Shown here: positions 7,118 through 15,102 of the stretch, in pieces | Layout of the letters: the number at the start of each line of letters is the position of its first letter | How positions within the stretch are numbered: the stretch's first letter is position 1 | DNA from: [Scytonema hofmanni] UTEX 2349 | Lineage (GTDB): Bacteria > Cyanobacteriota > Cyanobacteriia > Cyanobacteriales > Nostocaceae | Reading direction: 5' to 3' | Length of the DNA stretch: 64,000 nt | Assembly (NCBI RefSeq): GCF_000582685.1 | Contig: NZ_KK073768.1 | Location: 1,485,600-1,549,599, forward strand | The notes under the pieces: generated by a model | Seen by the model: only the letters and a program-made list of their open reading frames with translations | What the model was told of the DNA's origin: nothing | Database searches by the model: none | Program-made: the position numbers and the translations under genes

Positions 7118-10100
7118 TTAGCAGATGTCTAGTAATTCAGAATCATGGGAAACCTGAACTACAGGCAAAATTAAGTAAAAATTACTACCTTCACCCAGTA
7201 CACTTTCCGCCCAAATATCTCCACCATGCTGTTGGACAATGCTTTTGCAAATTGCCAAGCCCAAACCGGTGCCATCATAGTTGCGAGAATCTGAACAGTC
7301 TACCTGTTGAAAGCGCTCAAATATACTTTCAAGTTTATCAGGAGGAATGCCACGTCCAGTGTCTTTCACTCGGATGAGGAGATGGGGAGAGGGGGAGAGG
7401 GGGAGAGGGGGGGATGGGGAAGATGAGGAAGATATTGCTCCCTTATCTCCCTTGTCTCCCTTGTCTCCCTTGTCTCCCTTATCTCCCTTATCTCCTTGTC
7501 CCCTTATCCCCTTCTCCCGTCCCCATTCTCCTTGTCTCAACTCAGCGCTTAACCAGATAGTTGCACCAACTTTGGAAAATTTAATCGCATTACTTAGCAG
7601 GTTAGTTAGGGTTTGGATGATGCGATCGCCATCTACCCACAGAAGAAGCGATAAACTAGAAACAGATAAAGTAACATTGGCTGTATCGGCAAATGGCTGA
7701 ATTACATTTACTGCTTGTGCGATTAAGTCGGCAATGTTGCAGGTTTGTTTTTCCATCTTCACTTTGCCTGACTCGATGCGCTCAATGTCAAGAATATCGT
7801 TAACTAAACGCACCAAACGTTCGGTACTATTAACAGCTATTTCTAGCAGACGTTTTCCTTGTTCAGAATCTGACTTAATTAAATCACTTGCCAGCATTTT
7901 TAAAGAGCCGTGAATTGAAGTTAGAGGAGTGCGGAGTTCGTGACTAGTGACTGAGACAAACTCATCTTTCATGCGTTCAACTTGCTTACGCTCGCTTATA
8001 TCTTGCAAGTAAACGGTATATATTGTTTCTTCCCCCAGTTTTAACTTAGAAATCGAAGCTTCTGCCGGAAATTCACTACCATCTTTGCGACAACCATAAA
8101 TCTCACCACGTTCTCTCATGCCACAAGCAATTTTTGTCGAGTTGCCAAATTGATTTACATGCTGACGATGTGTTTTAGTGTATCGCAATGGTAACAGTAA
8201 ATCCAAAGGTTGTCCTAACACTTCGGCTGCTGTGTAGCCAAAAATTTTTTCTGCCCCTTGGTTAAATAAGGTAATGTGTTGGCTACTATCAATGGAAATA
8301 ATTGCATCATCGGCGATTTCTACAATTCCCGCAAATCGACTTTGAGAGTTTCGCAATGCTTGTTGTGTGCGTTGACGCTCGTTAAGTTCTAATTGAAGTT
8401 GTTGATTAATTTTAATTAATTCTGCTGTGCGTTCTGCTACGCTTAATTCCAATTCGTGCTTACCTTTACGTAAAGCTTGGTCAGTTTGCTGCCGCTCAAG
8501 TGCTGCTGACAAGACATTTGCGATCGCTTGGACAAAATTTATATCATCTAAACTGAAAGTCTGTTTTTTGCGTGTATAAGCTCCTAAAACGCCATAAAAT
8601 TGATTATCTATCAAAATTGGTACACTTAATCCGCTCTTAACTTGATATTGCCGCAAAAAGGAATTATTGAACTTAGATGTTTGTAAATCTTCAATAATCA
8701 TGGGTTCATTCACAAACGCGTCTAAATTGATTATTTCTTGCCCGATTAATTCCGAATCCCAGCCCACCTCAGAGCGTAACACCCAGGTGTTTTCTTTTGG
8801 CAGAAATTCTAATATATTACAGTATTCAACTTCCAGATTTTCTGCTATAATACTTACTGCTTCATTCATCAAGCTAGAAAAATCTTTGCCAGACAAAGCA
8901 GACTGAGCCAAATTAGCAACTGTTGTTTGTTGGCGAATGCGGGTTATATGATTCTTACTAGCAATAGCTTCAGCTTGCTGGGTTTGGGCAAGACGCTGCC
9001 GTAATTTAATCCTTTCCAGACGATTGATAATGCGAGTGACAAGTTCTGGTCCAATGATTGGCTTGCTTACAAAGTCATCTGCACCGACTGCAAACACCTG
9101 ATTAATGATATTAGCATCGTTATGAACTGTCAAAAATAAAATCGGCAATTCACTCCAACGCGGCTCGTTACGTACTACCTGGCAAATTTCCATACCATTA
9201 ACATCCGGCATTTCCACATCCAAAATCAGAAAATCTGGCTTTATAGATTCCAGAGTTTCCCAAAAGCGTTGCGGATCGCTGAGGGTTGTCACCTTGATTC
9301 CCCAAGGAGTTAGCAATACTTGCAACAGCGCACCTATTTTCGGATCATCGTCTACAGCTAAGACATGAGCATCTGCATCAGGTGAATGTTGCAATACTTG
9401 TGTCACTGCTTCTAGTATCTGTGCAACGGGTAAGGGCTTTTGTAAAAATGTGTGTCCACCGTGACGAGCAACTTGCAATCGATGGCTAAAATCGCTTTGT
9501 TCAGTAAATACTATGACTGGAACTGGTGGTTTGCGGTCTTTGAGCTGGGAAAGTAAGCGCAAGCTGTCTTCCTCAAGTGGGGAAACGCTGGGATCTAATA
9601 ATACTACGTTGGGATGTTCTTGGTACAACTTCTGGATAGCAGTTTCAATATTGGTAGCGATCGCCACTTTTAAATTTGAGTTTGCATCAATTGCAAGTTG
9701 AGAAGCAAGGGAGCGATCGCGATCGACTACTAACAGCAAAGGATATTCATCTACAGGGGGTAACACTGAAACAGTCTCATCTTGATTTCGCTCAATTTCC
9801 TGACGCAATAACTCTACCCAACTTTGAAACTGCGTCGTTTGGGCGAAGGTCAAAATTTTATCACTTTTCAGTAGATGCTCAATTTTTCGTGCCAACTTTG
9901 AGCCTAGAGGAAAGCCAAAAGTACCTAAAGATCCTGCTAAAGTATGAGCTTCTTGAAATGCTTGTTTGCGGAGTTCTTGATTCAAAGCATTGTTACTAGA
10001 TGCAACAGCAGCTTCCTCCAAAAAAGTTACCTGTTCACCCACGCGTCCTTTAAATCGGTTCCAAACTCCAGCGATCGCTAATAATGTCTGCTTTGCAGTC

Positions 10101-10879
10101 GGTGATGAATGAGTCAGAGATGGGGAGAAAGAATTATTCTCATTGTCGTCCCCCTTGTCCCCTTGTCTTCCTTGTCTCCCTTGTCCCCTTGTCTCCTCCT
10201 CCTCTTTCCGTAGCTTCAGACGATAGCCAATTCCATAAACTGTTTCAACCAGATTTCCTGGTGCCCCCACACTTCTAAGCTTCATTCGCAATCCTTTAAT
10301 ATGAGTGCGAACAGCTTCTTCACCTGGAGTGTCATCATAAGACCAAAGATGGTCTAAAATCATACCACAGCTAAATACGCGGTGAGTGTTTCGCAAAAAA
10401 AGTTCTAGCAACGCATATTCTTTCTTTGTTAATGATAGCGGTTGTTCTGCGTAAGTCACTTCACAACTTGTCGGATCGAGCCGTAAATTACCCCATTCCA
10501 ACACAGGTTGTGACGGAATAACACCGCGACGCAACAGCGCTCGCACCCGTGCAATTAATTCCTCTTGATCGAAGGGTTTAACCAGGTAGTCATCTGCACC
10601 TGCATCTAATCCTGTAGCCTTCTCATGACTACTATCGCACCCAGTCAACAACATGATTGGCATTTGCAAACCATAAAGTCTTATTTTACGGCAAAGACTA
10701 ATACCATCTAACTTTGGGAGGATGACATCTGAAAGGATTAAGTCATAATCAAATGTTTCTACTAAATTCCAAGCTGTTTCAGCATCGGGAGCAACTTCTA
10801 CTACATAGTTTTGGTTATTCAGAACAGCGACTATAGCCTCAGCTACAAACTCGTCATCCTCCACAAGTAATATTTTCAT
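7118..10879 (-). CDS. Giant hybrid sensor: REC-winged helix-Hpt-REC-REC-GAF-PAS-HisKA-HATPase
   Basis: A 1253-residue protein from the MKILLVEDDEF start (a longer reading to 10915 adds 12 non-conserved residues). Order: OmpR-type receiver (1-115, KPFDQEEL near its end), winged-helix DNA-binding domain (about 130-225, ending ETVYGIGYRLK), Hpt domain with AHTLAGSLGTFG (about 320), two further receivers (about 385-500, 510-630), GAF (about 670-810), coiled coil, PAS (about 870-990), HisKA with H in SVTSHELRTPL, and HATPase ending near the C-terminus. It thus combines sensor, phosphorelay and DNA-binding output in one chain with no membrane segment. Two linkers are encoded by GACAAGGGG-type repeats: one after the winged helix, and one, GDK-rich, inside the HATPase domain before the IRVKDTGRGIPP motif. 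It stands beside the lone receiver gene. Confidence 0.92.
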   Translation of the reverse strand: MKILLVEDDEFVAEAIVAVLNNQNYVVEVAPDAETAWNLVETFDYDLILSDVILPKLDGISLCRKIRLYGLQMPIMLLTGCDSSHEKATGLDAGADDYLVKPFDQEELIARVRALLRRGVIPSQPVLEWGNLRLDPTSCEVTYAEQPLSLTKKEYALLELFLRNTHRVFSCGMILDHLWSYDDTPGEEAVRTHIKGLRMKLRSVGAPGNLVETVYGIGYRLKLRKEEEETRGQGRQGRQGDKGDDNENNSFSPSLTHSSPTAKQTLLAIAGVWNRFKGRVGEQVTFLEEAAVASSNNALNQELRKQAFQEAHTLAGSLGTFGFPLGSKLARKIEHLLKSDKILTFAQTTQFQSWVELLRQEIERNQDETVSVLPPVDEYPLLLVVDRDRSLASQLAIDANSNLKVAIATNIETAIQKLYQEHPNVVLLDPSVSPLEEDSLRLLSQLKDRKPPVPVIVFTEQSDFSHRLQVARHGGHTFLQKPLPVAQILEAVTQVLQHSPDADAHVLAVDDDPKIGALLQVLLTPWGIKVTTLSDPQRFWETLESIKPDFLILDVEMPDVNGMEICQVVRNEPRWSELPILFLTVHNDANIINQVFAVGADDFVSKPIIGPELVTRIINRLERIKLRQRLAQTQQAEAIASKNHITRIRQQTTVANLAQSALSGKDFSSLMNEAVSIIAENLEVEYCNILEFLPKENTWVLRSEVGWDSELIGQEIINLDAFVNEPMIIEDLQTSKFNNSFLRQYQVKSGLSVPILIDNQFYGVLGAYTRKKQTFSLDDINFVQAIANVLSAALERQQTDQALRKGKHELELSVAERTAELIKINQQLQLELNERQRTQQALRNSQSRFAGIVEIADDAIISIDSSQHITLFNQGAEKIFGYTAAEVLGQPLDLLLPLRYTKTHRQHVNQFGNSTKIACGMRERGEIYGCRKDGSEFPAEASISKLKLGEETIYTVYLQDISERKQVERMKDEFVSVTSHELRTPLTSIHGSLKMLASDLIKSDSEQGKRLLEIAVNSTERLVRLVNDILDIERIESGKVKMEKQTCNIADLIAQAVNVIQPFADTANVTLSVSSLSLLLWVDGDRIIQTLTNLLSNAIKFSKVGATIWLSAELRQGEWGREKGIRGQGDKGDKGDKGDKGDKGDKGAISSSSSPSPPLPLSPSPHLLIRVKDTGRGIPPDKLESIFERFQQVDCSDSRNYDGTGLGLAICKSIVQQHGGDIWAESVLGEGSNFYLILPVVQVSHDSELLDIC
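7378..7530. repeat. Repeat array inside the HATPase coding region
   Basis: GGGAGAGG-type units and then about ten TCTCCCTTGTC/TATC-type units. On the coding (minus) strand they read as GDKG repeats followed by a Ser/Pro-rich stretch. The same repeat class is intergenic at 6482-6602 and 40140-40215. It adds roughly 50 codons within an otherwise conserved ATPase fold. Confidence 0.88.
10148..10202. repeat. Second GACAAGGGG-type array inside the giant kinase gene
   Basis: CCCCTTGTC/CCCTTGTCT units, translated on the minus strand as GQGRQGRQGDKGD between the winged helix and the Hpt domain, a position where a flexible linker is tolerated. Confidence 0.85.
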
Positions 10880-11500
10880 AAAAGAAGTTTTAGTTATGGT
10901 TAATGTAGATAACAAAACTAATTAAAATGCAAGTTTTGCAAAAGTTACTATTAATATTCATCTTAGAAAGATACTATAGTTAAATAAATATTGTTTTACA
11001 AATTGAATAACTGTGTTTACAAATATTAAAAAAACTAAACCTCGTCTACCTTGAGAGCCGTAGTTTTCTGCCAAAATTTAGATAGGTGCTTCCTGATGTC
11101 GATTGAGACACATCTGAATAAGAGCAAAACTCCAGGTTTCAACATGGACGAGGTTTATATGGAAATAAAATCATACTAGACATAAGTGTGAAAAAGAATG
11201 TAGAGACGTAGCACTGCTACGTCTGTTCGCAATACACCAATACCGTTCAGTAGAGACGCAATGCCAGTCGCAGATAGCACTCGTGACCTCCCCAACGCGC
11301 TGGCTCAAATTTCGCGTCTCTATTAGTCTAAAATCAGTGCCAAAAAACCTTAACATCAATCGTATTGCCTTATACACATGATGTCCCATTTGTACAGTGT
11401 GTAAGTCCGATAAAATACAATTGCTCATAGATAATTGAAAAATGAAAGCAGACTTGATATTTTAAGAAGATAATAAAAGTAAAAATCGCAGAAATCACGC
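10880..11500. other. Intergenic region with dispersed palindromes
   Basis: About 620 bp with no gene that I can support. It carries a pair of inverted 9-mers AACCTCGTC/GACGAGGTT (about 11038 and 11149), an AGACGTAGCACTGCTACGTCT palindrome-like repeat (11204-11224, related copy at 25190-25208), and a GTAGAGACGC...GCGTCTCTA bordered repeat (11250-11322) that is homologous to 28302-28374. Promoters for both flanking genes should lie here but I could not place them. Confidence 0.7.
11250..11322. repeat. GTAGAGACG-bordered repeat with GCAGATAGC core
   Basis: Shares borders and the internal words GCAGATAGC, CTCATGACCTC-like and CTCAAATTTCGCGTCTCTA with 28302-28374, so both derive from one mobile or duplicated element about 73 bp long. 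Confidence 0.85.
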
Positions 11501-13057
11501 ATGGACTGGATTACCCTCCTGCGATCGCTACAGTCAGATTTTATCAAAAGGTTGTCATCCGGTTGTTTGCTGCATTGTCAAACCGAAGGTCAATATAGTG
11601 AATTGACAATAATATCTGGAGAAAGATTAAAAGCGCTGCGAGATTTTTGCTGGTTAATGGCAGAAAAATATAAACGTACTTCACCAGTTAGAGATGTTTT
11701 TATCAACAATTTGAAAGGAAAACTGGGTGAAGAAGTTGTCAAAGAACGTTTAGCCGATTTTATCACCGAAGTAGATTATGAAAAACGATTTGGCGGTGAT
11801 GGTAACGTTGATTTTACACTCTCATGCGATCGCGCGATCGGTATTGAAGTAAAATCGCGTCACGGCAGCATTGAGAGAGTTAGATGGTCAGTTAGTTCGG
11901 CAGAAGTTGAAAAAAATGCCGTTGTCGTCTGTATTTTGATTCAAGAAGAAGTCAACGAAGCACAACCAGAATATCACCTTTTTGTTGCTGGGTTTCTTCC
12001 CACTCAGATGATTAAGCTGAAAACTGGTAGAATTTCATTTGGGATAGAGCAATTATTATATGGTGGTGGTTTATTTGGCTATTTAGAACAGTTGCAATCT
12101 GTTGAAAATCATCATTTCTCTAAACAATATCAACATTATCCCAAACCGCAAAACAAAAGCCAGTTTCAACCAACTTATATATATAGTGAAGAAGATTTAA
12201 TTCAACTTCACGTCAAACAGGGTGATGAATGCTTTCAAAAAAGAGAATATGAAGCGGCTATTAAGAATTATAACACCGCCTTGCAACTTAATCCTGATGA
12301 TGCGGAAGTTTATTATAAGCGTGGTTTAGCTCGTTATTATTTAGTGGATGACGAGAAAGCAATTCAAGATTACAATCAAGCAATAAAAATTAATCCTAAA
12401 TATGCCAAAGCTTACAATAAACTTGGTTTGGCTCGTTATGAATTAGGAGATTACGAACAAGCAATTGAAGATTACACCCAAGCAATTAGAATTAATCCTT
12501 ATGATGCAGTTGCTTATAGAAATCGTGCCGACGCTCGTTTCCACATAGGAGATAATCAAGGAGCAATTGAAGATTATACCCAAGCAGTTAAGATTAATCC
12601 TGATTGTGGTGAGAGTAATGCTCGTTCTCAACTAGGAAATTCTAAAAAAGTTATTGATATTTTTACTCAGTCAATTGAAATTAGTTCTAATGAAGTTGCT
12701 TACAACCGTGGTAATGTTGTTTATGACTTAGAAGATTACGATAAAGCAATTAAAATTAATCCTGATGATGCAGAAGCTTATTATAACCGGGGAAATGCTC
12801 GTTTTGATTTAGGCGATCGCACGGGAGCAATAGAAGATTATACTCAGGCAATTAAGATTAATTACAATTATGGGGATGCTTATTACAACCGTGGTGTTGC
12901 TCGCTCTTATTTAGGAGATAAGTTGTTAGCGATCGATGATTTTCAGAAAGCAGCAGATTTATATTGGAAAGAAGGAAAGTTAGCAGAACATAAAGATGCA
13001 AGAGAGAGGATTTTAGAGTTAGAAATAGAGGAATCTTTGGATATATTAAAATTTTAA
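11501..13057 (+). CDS. PD-(D/E)XK nuclease-like domain fused to TPR repeats
   Basis: 518 residues. The N-terminal 200 residues carry the signature of a PD-(D/E)XK nuclease fold: GEE at 76-78 on a helix, D104 in NVDFTL and E116-V-K118 in IGIEVKSR, followed by a strand VVVCILIQEE. From about residue 240 to the end run eight or so TPR units of the A..NRG.A...LGD...AI.DYTQAIKINP kind, one of them shortened around residue 370-410. The catalytic set looks complete, so activity on nucleic acid is plausible, with TPRs giving protein contact. I do not recognise a named family. It is a stand-alone gene whose nearby neighbours include a toxin-antitoxin pair and another nuclease-like protein (18.8-20.0 kb), so a defence or genome-maintenance role is possible but unproven. 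Confidence 0.78.
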   Translation: MDWITLLRSLQSDFIKRLSSGCLLHCQTEGQYSELTIISGERLKALRDFCWLMAEKYKRTSPVRDVFINNLKGKLGEEVVKERLADFITEVDYEKRFGGDGNVDFTLSCDRAIGIEVKSRHGSIERVRWSVSSAEVEKNAVVVCILIQEEVNEAQPEYHLFVAGFLPTQMIKLKTGRISFGIEQLLYGGGLFGYLEQLQSVENHHFSKQYQHYPKPQNKSQFQPTYIYSEEDLIQLHVKQGDECFQKREYEAAIKNYNTALQLNPDDAEVYYKRGLARYYLVDDEKAIQDYNQAIKINPKYAKAYNKLGLARYELGDYEQAIEDYTQAIRINPYDAVAYRNRADARFHIGDNQGAIEDYTQAVKINPDCGESNARSQLGNSKKVIDIFTQSIEISSNEVAYNRGNVVYDLEDYDKAIKINPDDAEAYYNRGNARFDLGDRTGAIEDYTQAIKINYNYGDAYYNRGVARSYLGDKLLAIDDFQKAADLYWKEGKLAEHKDARERILELEIEESLDILKF

Positions 13058-13380
13058 TTGCCCTCAGGCTAGAAGCCTGGACGACAGACGCTACAACGGA
13101 GGGAACCTCCGCAACGCGCTGCCTCGGCTATACAAACGAAGCCTACCTGCGTAGGCTAAAATATTGAAGCATTTTTTCAATTCTATAAAGACTTCTTACC
13201 TCACAGTGCTAAATATAACAATCTTAAATGAGTTGTGAAAAAGGTTTTTGAGAAACGAGCTGCAGAGACGCAGAGAACACAGAGGAAGGAAAAAGAGAGA
13301 GTTTAATGAATGATTTAGGATTGCTATATTACCAACATATTCAAATTGTCATAGTGTGGGATTAAAGCAGGCGCGTTTTT
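13058..13380. other. Intergenic region with degenerate repeats
   Basis: 323 bp. It has a GCTATACAAACGAAGCCTAC...GTAGGCTAAA repeat (about 13128-13160; a diverged copy near 34394-34425) and nothing that I would call a gene. It separates two convergent genes. Confidence 0.6.
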
Positions 13381-13914
13381 CTAGGATAATTTTTGCTGTT
13401 TCTCAAGAAGTCGTTTGTGAATTTCTTCGAGTTTTTTTACGTAAGGAATGAATAACTCATCATCAGCTTGCTCGATAGCACGCTTAATCTTATCCATTTC
13501 TTCTAGGTTACAACTGATTTGAGGTATCTCAGAGACTTTTTGGCGAATCTCTTTGGCTTGGTTTGCTAAAGCTTTTGCGAATACTTCAAGATAGTTCGCT
13601 ATTTCGATAGCATATTCCTTCGCTGTATCAAAGCTTGCTTGTACTGGTTCTTCATTTTTGGAAAACCACACCTTACAATATGCTTCGTCAACTAATTCTT
13701 GACCTTTTAATGGATAAAATAAGCTATCAGTTAACTTAGCCAGCCGATAGTAAAGCTCGTTTTGTGACTGATTTGCCAAGGTTGTAGAGTAATAGATGCG
13801 AAGTAATGTATTATCGTGTCCAAGCAACTCTTCGATGCGTTTCCGCTGCTTTTCTTTATAGCTAAAGTTTAGCTCACGCTTTTCAATTATTTCTGGTAAT
13901 AGTTCTTCATCCAT
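13381..13914 (-). CDS. Hypothetical helical protein
   Basis: 177 residues, rich in Glu, Lys, Leu and Ala, predicted mostly helical with coiled-coil tendency at both ends. I see no signal peptide, membrane segment, catalytic motif or Cys pair. I do not recognise the family. The ATG follows an AAAGAAAG purine tract. It stands between the TPR-nuclease gene (convergent) and the PRC-barrel/smc pair (same strand, about 100 bp upstream of this gene on the minus strand), with a partial hairpin repeat in the gap. Confidence 0.65.
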   Translation of the reverse strand: MDEELLPEIIEKRELNFSYKEKQRKRIEELLGHDNTLLRIYYSTTLANQSQNELYYRLAKLTDSLFYPLKGQELVDEAYCKVWFSKNEEPVQASFDTAKEYAIEIANYLEVFAKALANQAKEIRQKVSEIPQISCNLEEMDKIKRAIEQADDELFIPYVKKLEEIHKRLLEKQQKLS

Positions 13915-13966
13915 CTTTCTTTTAGTGAAAAGTTAACTCAAGAAGCAAAAAGAAAATTTCAGTAAA

Positions 13967-13995
13967 AACCCCTCCCCGCAAGCGAGGAGAGGATT
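13967..13995. repeat. Partial copy of the GC-rich hairpin repeat
   Basis: AACCCCTCCCCGCAAGCGAGG... matches the inner stem of the element at 160-224. Its outer arms are missing. It follows the stop codon region of the PRC-barrel gene on the minus strand and could act as a 3' hairpin. Confidence 0.7.
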
Positions 13996-14012
13996 ATAGT
14001 TAGTTAATAAAC

Positions 14013-14999
14013 TTAATATCCGCCTTCTTCTTCGTATTCAGGCTGTCTTTCTTTAACTTTCTTGGGAATGTTTATTGGCTTTGGTGCATCATCCCAAGCG
14101 TCGGTGTCTAAATCGTCGTCGTAATCGTCGTAGTCGTCGTTGTATGGCTTGTTGTTGACGGGTTTGGCTTCGTAACTAATGGGTTTTTGATATTTATCTT
14201 TACCCGTTGCTTCACTCCAGTTGTCTTCTTCGTCGTCTTCTTCGTACTGAATTGACTCATATTGCCGCGCTTCCACAGCACGACGCAGGGGGACTTCTTC
14301 TTCGATATAGTCTTCGTCCCATTCTTGCGCTACCGGTTCGGGAGCGCGAATTTTTGTCTTAGGTGGCTGTAAAGGTACTCCACTTGGTAGTTGTTTATCT
14401 GGTGTGACTGCGCGAGGAGTATAATCATAAGCCTCGTCTGCATCGCGTTCCCAAGGTGCTTTACCGATACCGAGACGTTCCAGCAAACCAACTGATAACT
14501 GATTTATTCTTTCTTCGGCGCCTTCAAAGACAATCAATCTGTTAGGACCGGTGCTGACGATTTCTTCAACTGGAAATTCGTAGGTGCTGAGGAATTGATC
14601 GGGAATTTGTGGTAATCCCAAAGAGGCGATGACGATTGAGTAAATTTTACCTGTTTCGCCGTTGAATTTGAAGCCCCGCACTCTACCTAATACTTCGCCG
14701 GTTTCTGTAATTACTTCCCAGTTAACCAGGTTGCTGTAAGTATCAACCTCTACATCTTCGATCGCATCCTCGTTATCGACTAGGATGGCATCACCAAACT
14801 GGCTGATGCTGTTGAGGTACATGTAGCGCGGAATACCCGAAACAGAGATCAGGCTATCTCGCAAACTAAGAGCCACAACCTCTCTTTGGTCAATATCTAC
14901 CCAAACTTGACTGACGATTCCTAGCCGTTTGGCGTTGTCGCGGGTAATTACCTGGGTGTTTAAAATATCAGAGCGTCTAATTATTTGTTCAGAGGTCAT
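14013..14999 (-). CDS. PRC-barrel domain protein with acidic disordered tail
   Basis: 328 residues. Two PRC-barrel-like modules occupy about residues 5-80 and 90-165 (for example TRDNAKRLGIVSQVWVDID and TETGEVLGRVRGFKFNGETG). The C-terminal half is Asp/Glu-rich and low in complexity (runs of DDYDD), so probably disordered. PRC-barrels occur in RNA-processing and photosynthetic assembly proteins and bind proteins or RNA. The gene is downstream of smc on the same strand with about 100 bp between them, an arrangement I believe is common in cyanobacteria; a link to chromosome organisation is inference. The ATG start is clear and there is no signal peptide. Confidence 0.85.
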   Translation of the reverse strand: MTSEQIIRRSDILNTQVITRDNAKRLGIVSQVWVDIDQREVVALSLRDSLISVSGIPRYMYLNSISQFGDAILVDNEDAIEDVEVDTYSNLVNWEVITETGEVLGRVRGFKFNGETGKIYSIVIASLGLPQIPDQFLSTYEFPVEEIVSTGPNRLIVFEGAEERINQLSVGLLERLGIGKAPWERDADEAYDYTPRAVTPDKQLPSGVPLQPPKTKIRAPEPVAQEWDEDYIEEEVPLRRAVEARQYESIQYEEDDEEDNWSEATGKDKYQKPISYEAKPVNNKPYNDDYDDYDDDLDTDAWDDAPKPINIPKKVKERQPEYEEEGGY

Positions 15000-15050
15000 T
15001 CGCTTGCCGAGTCCTGATCTCGAATCCGGTTAATATATATACTATTGTAC

Positions 15051-15098
15051 AGACGCGATTAATCGCGTCTAATTGTACAGACGCGATTAATCGCGTCT
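15051..15098. repeat. Two tandem AGACGCGATTAATCGCGTCT palindromes
   Basis: Perfect 20-bp palindromes at 15051-15070 and 15079-15098, joined by AATTGTAC, period 28 bp, between smc and the PRC-barrel gene. They belong to the GTAGAGACG/CGTCTCTAC palindrome family that also invades smc. Confidence 0.95.
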
Positions 15099-15102
15099 CT
15101 AT

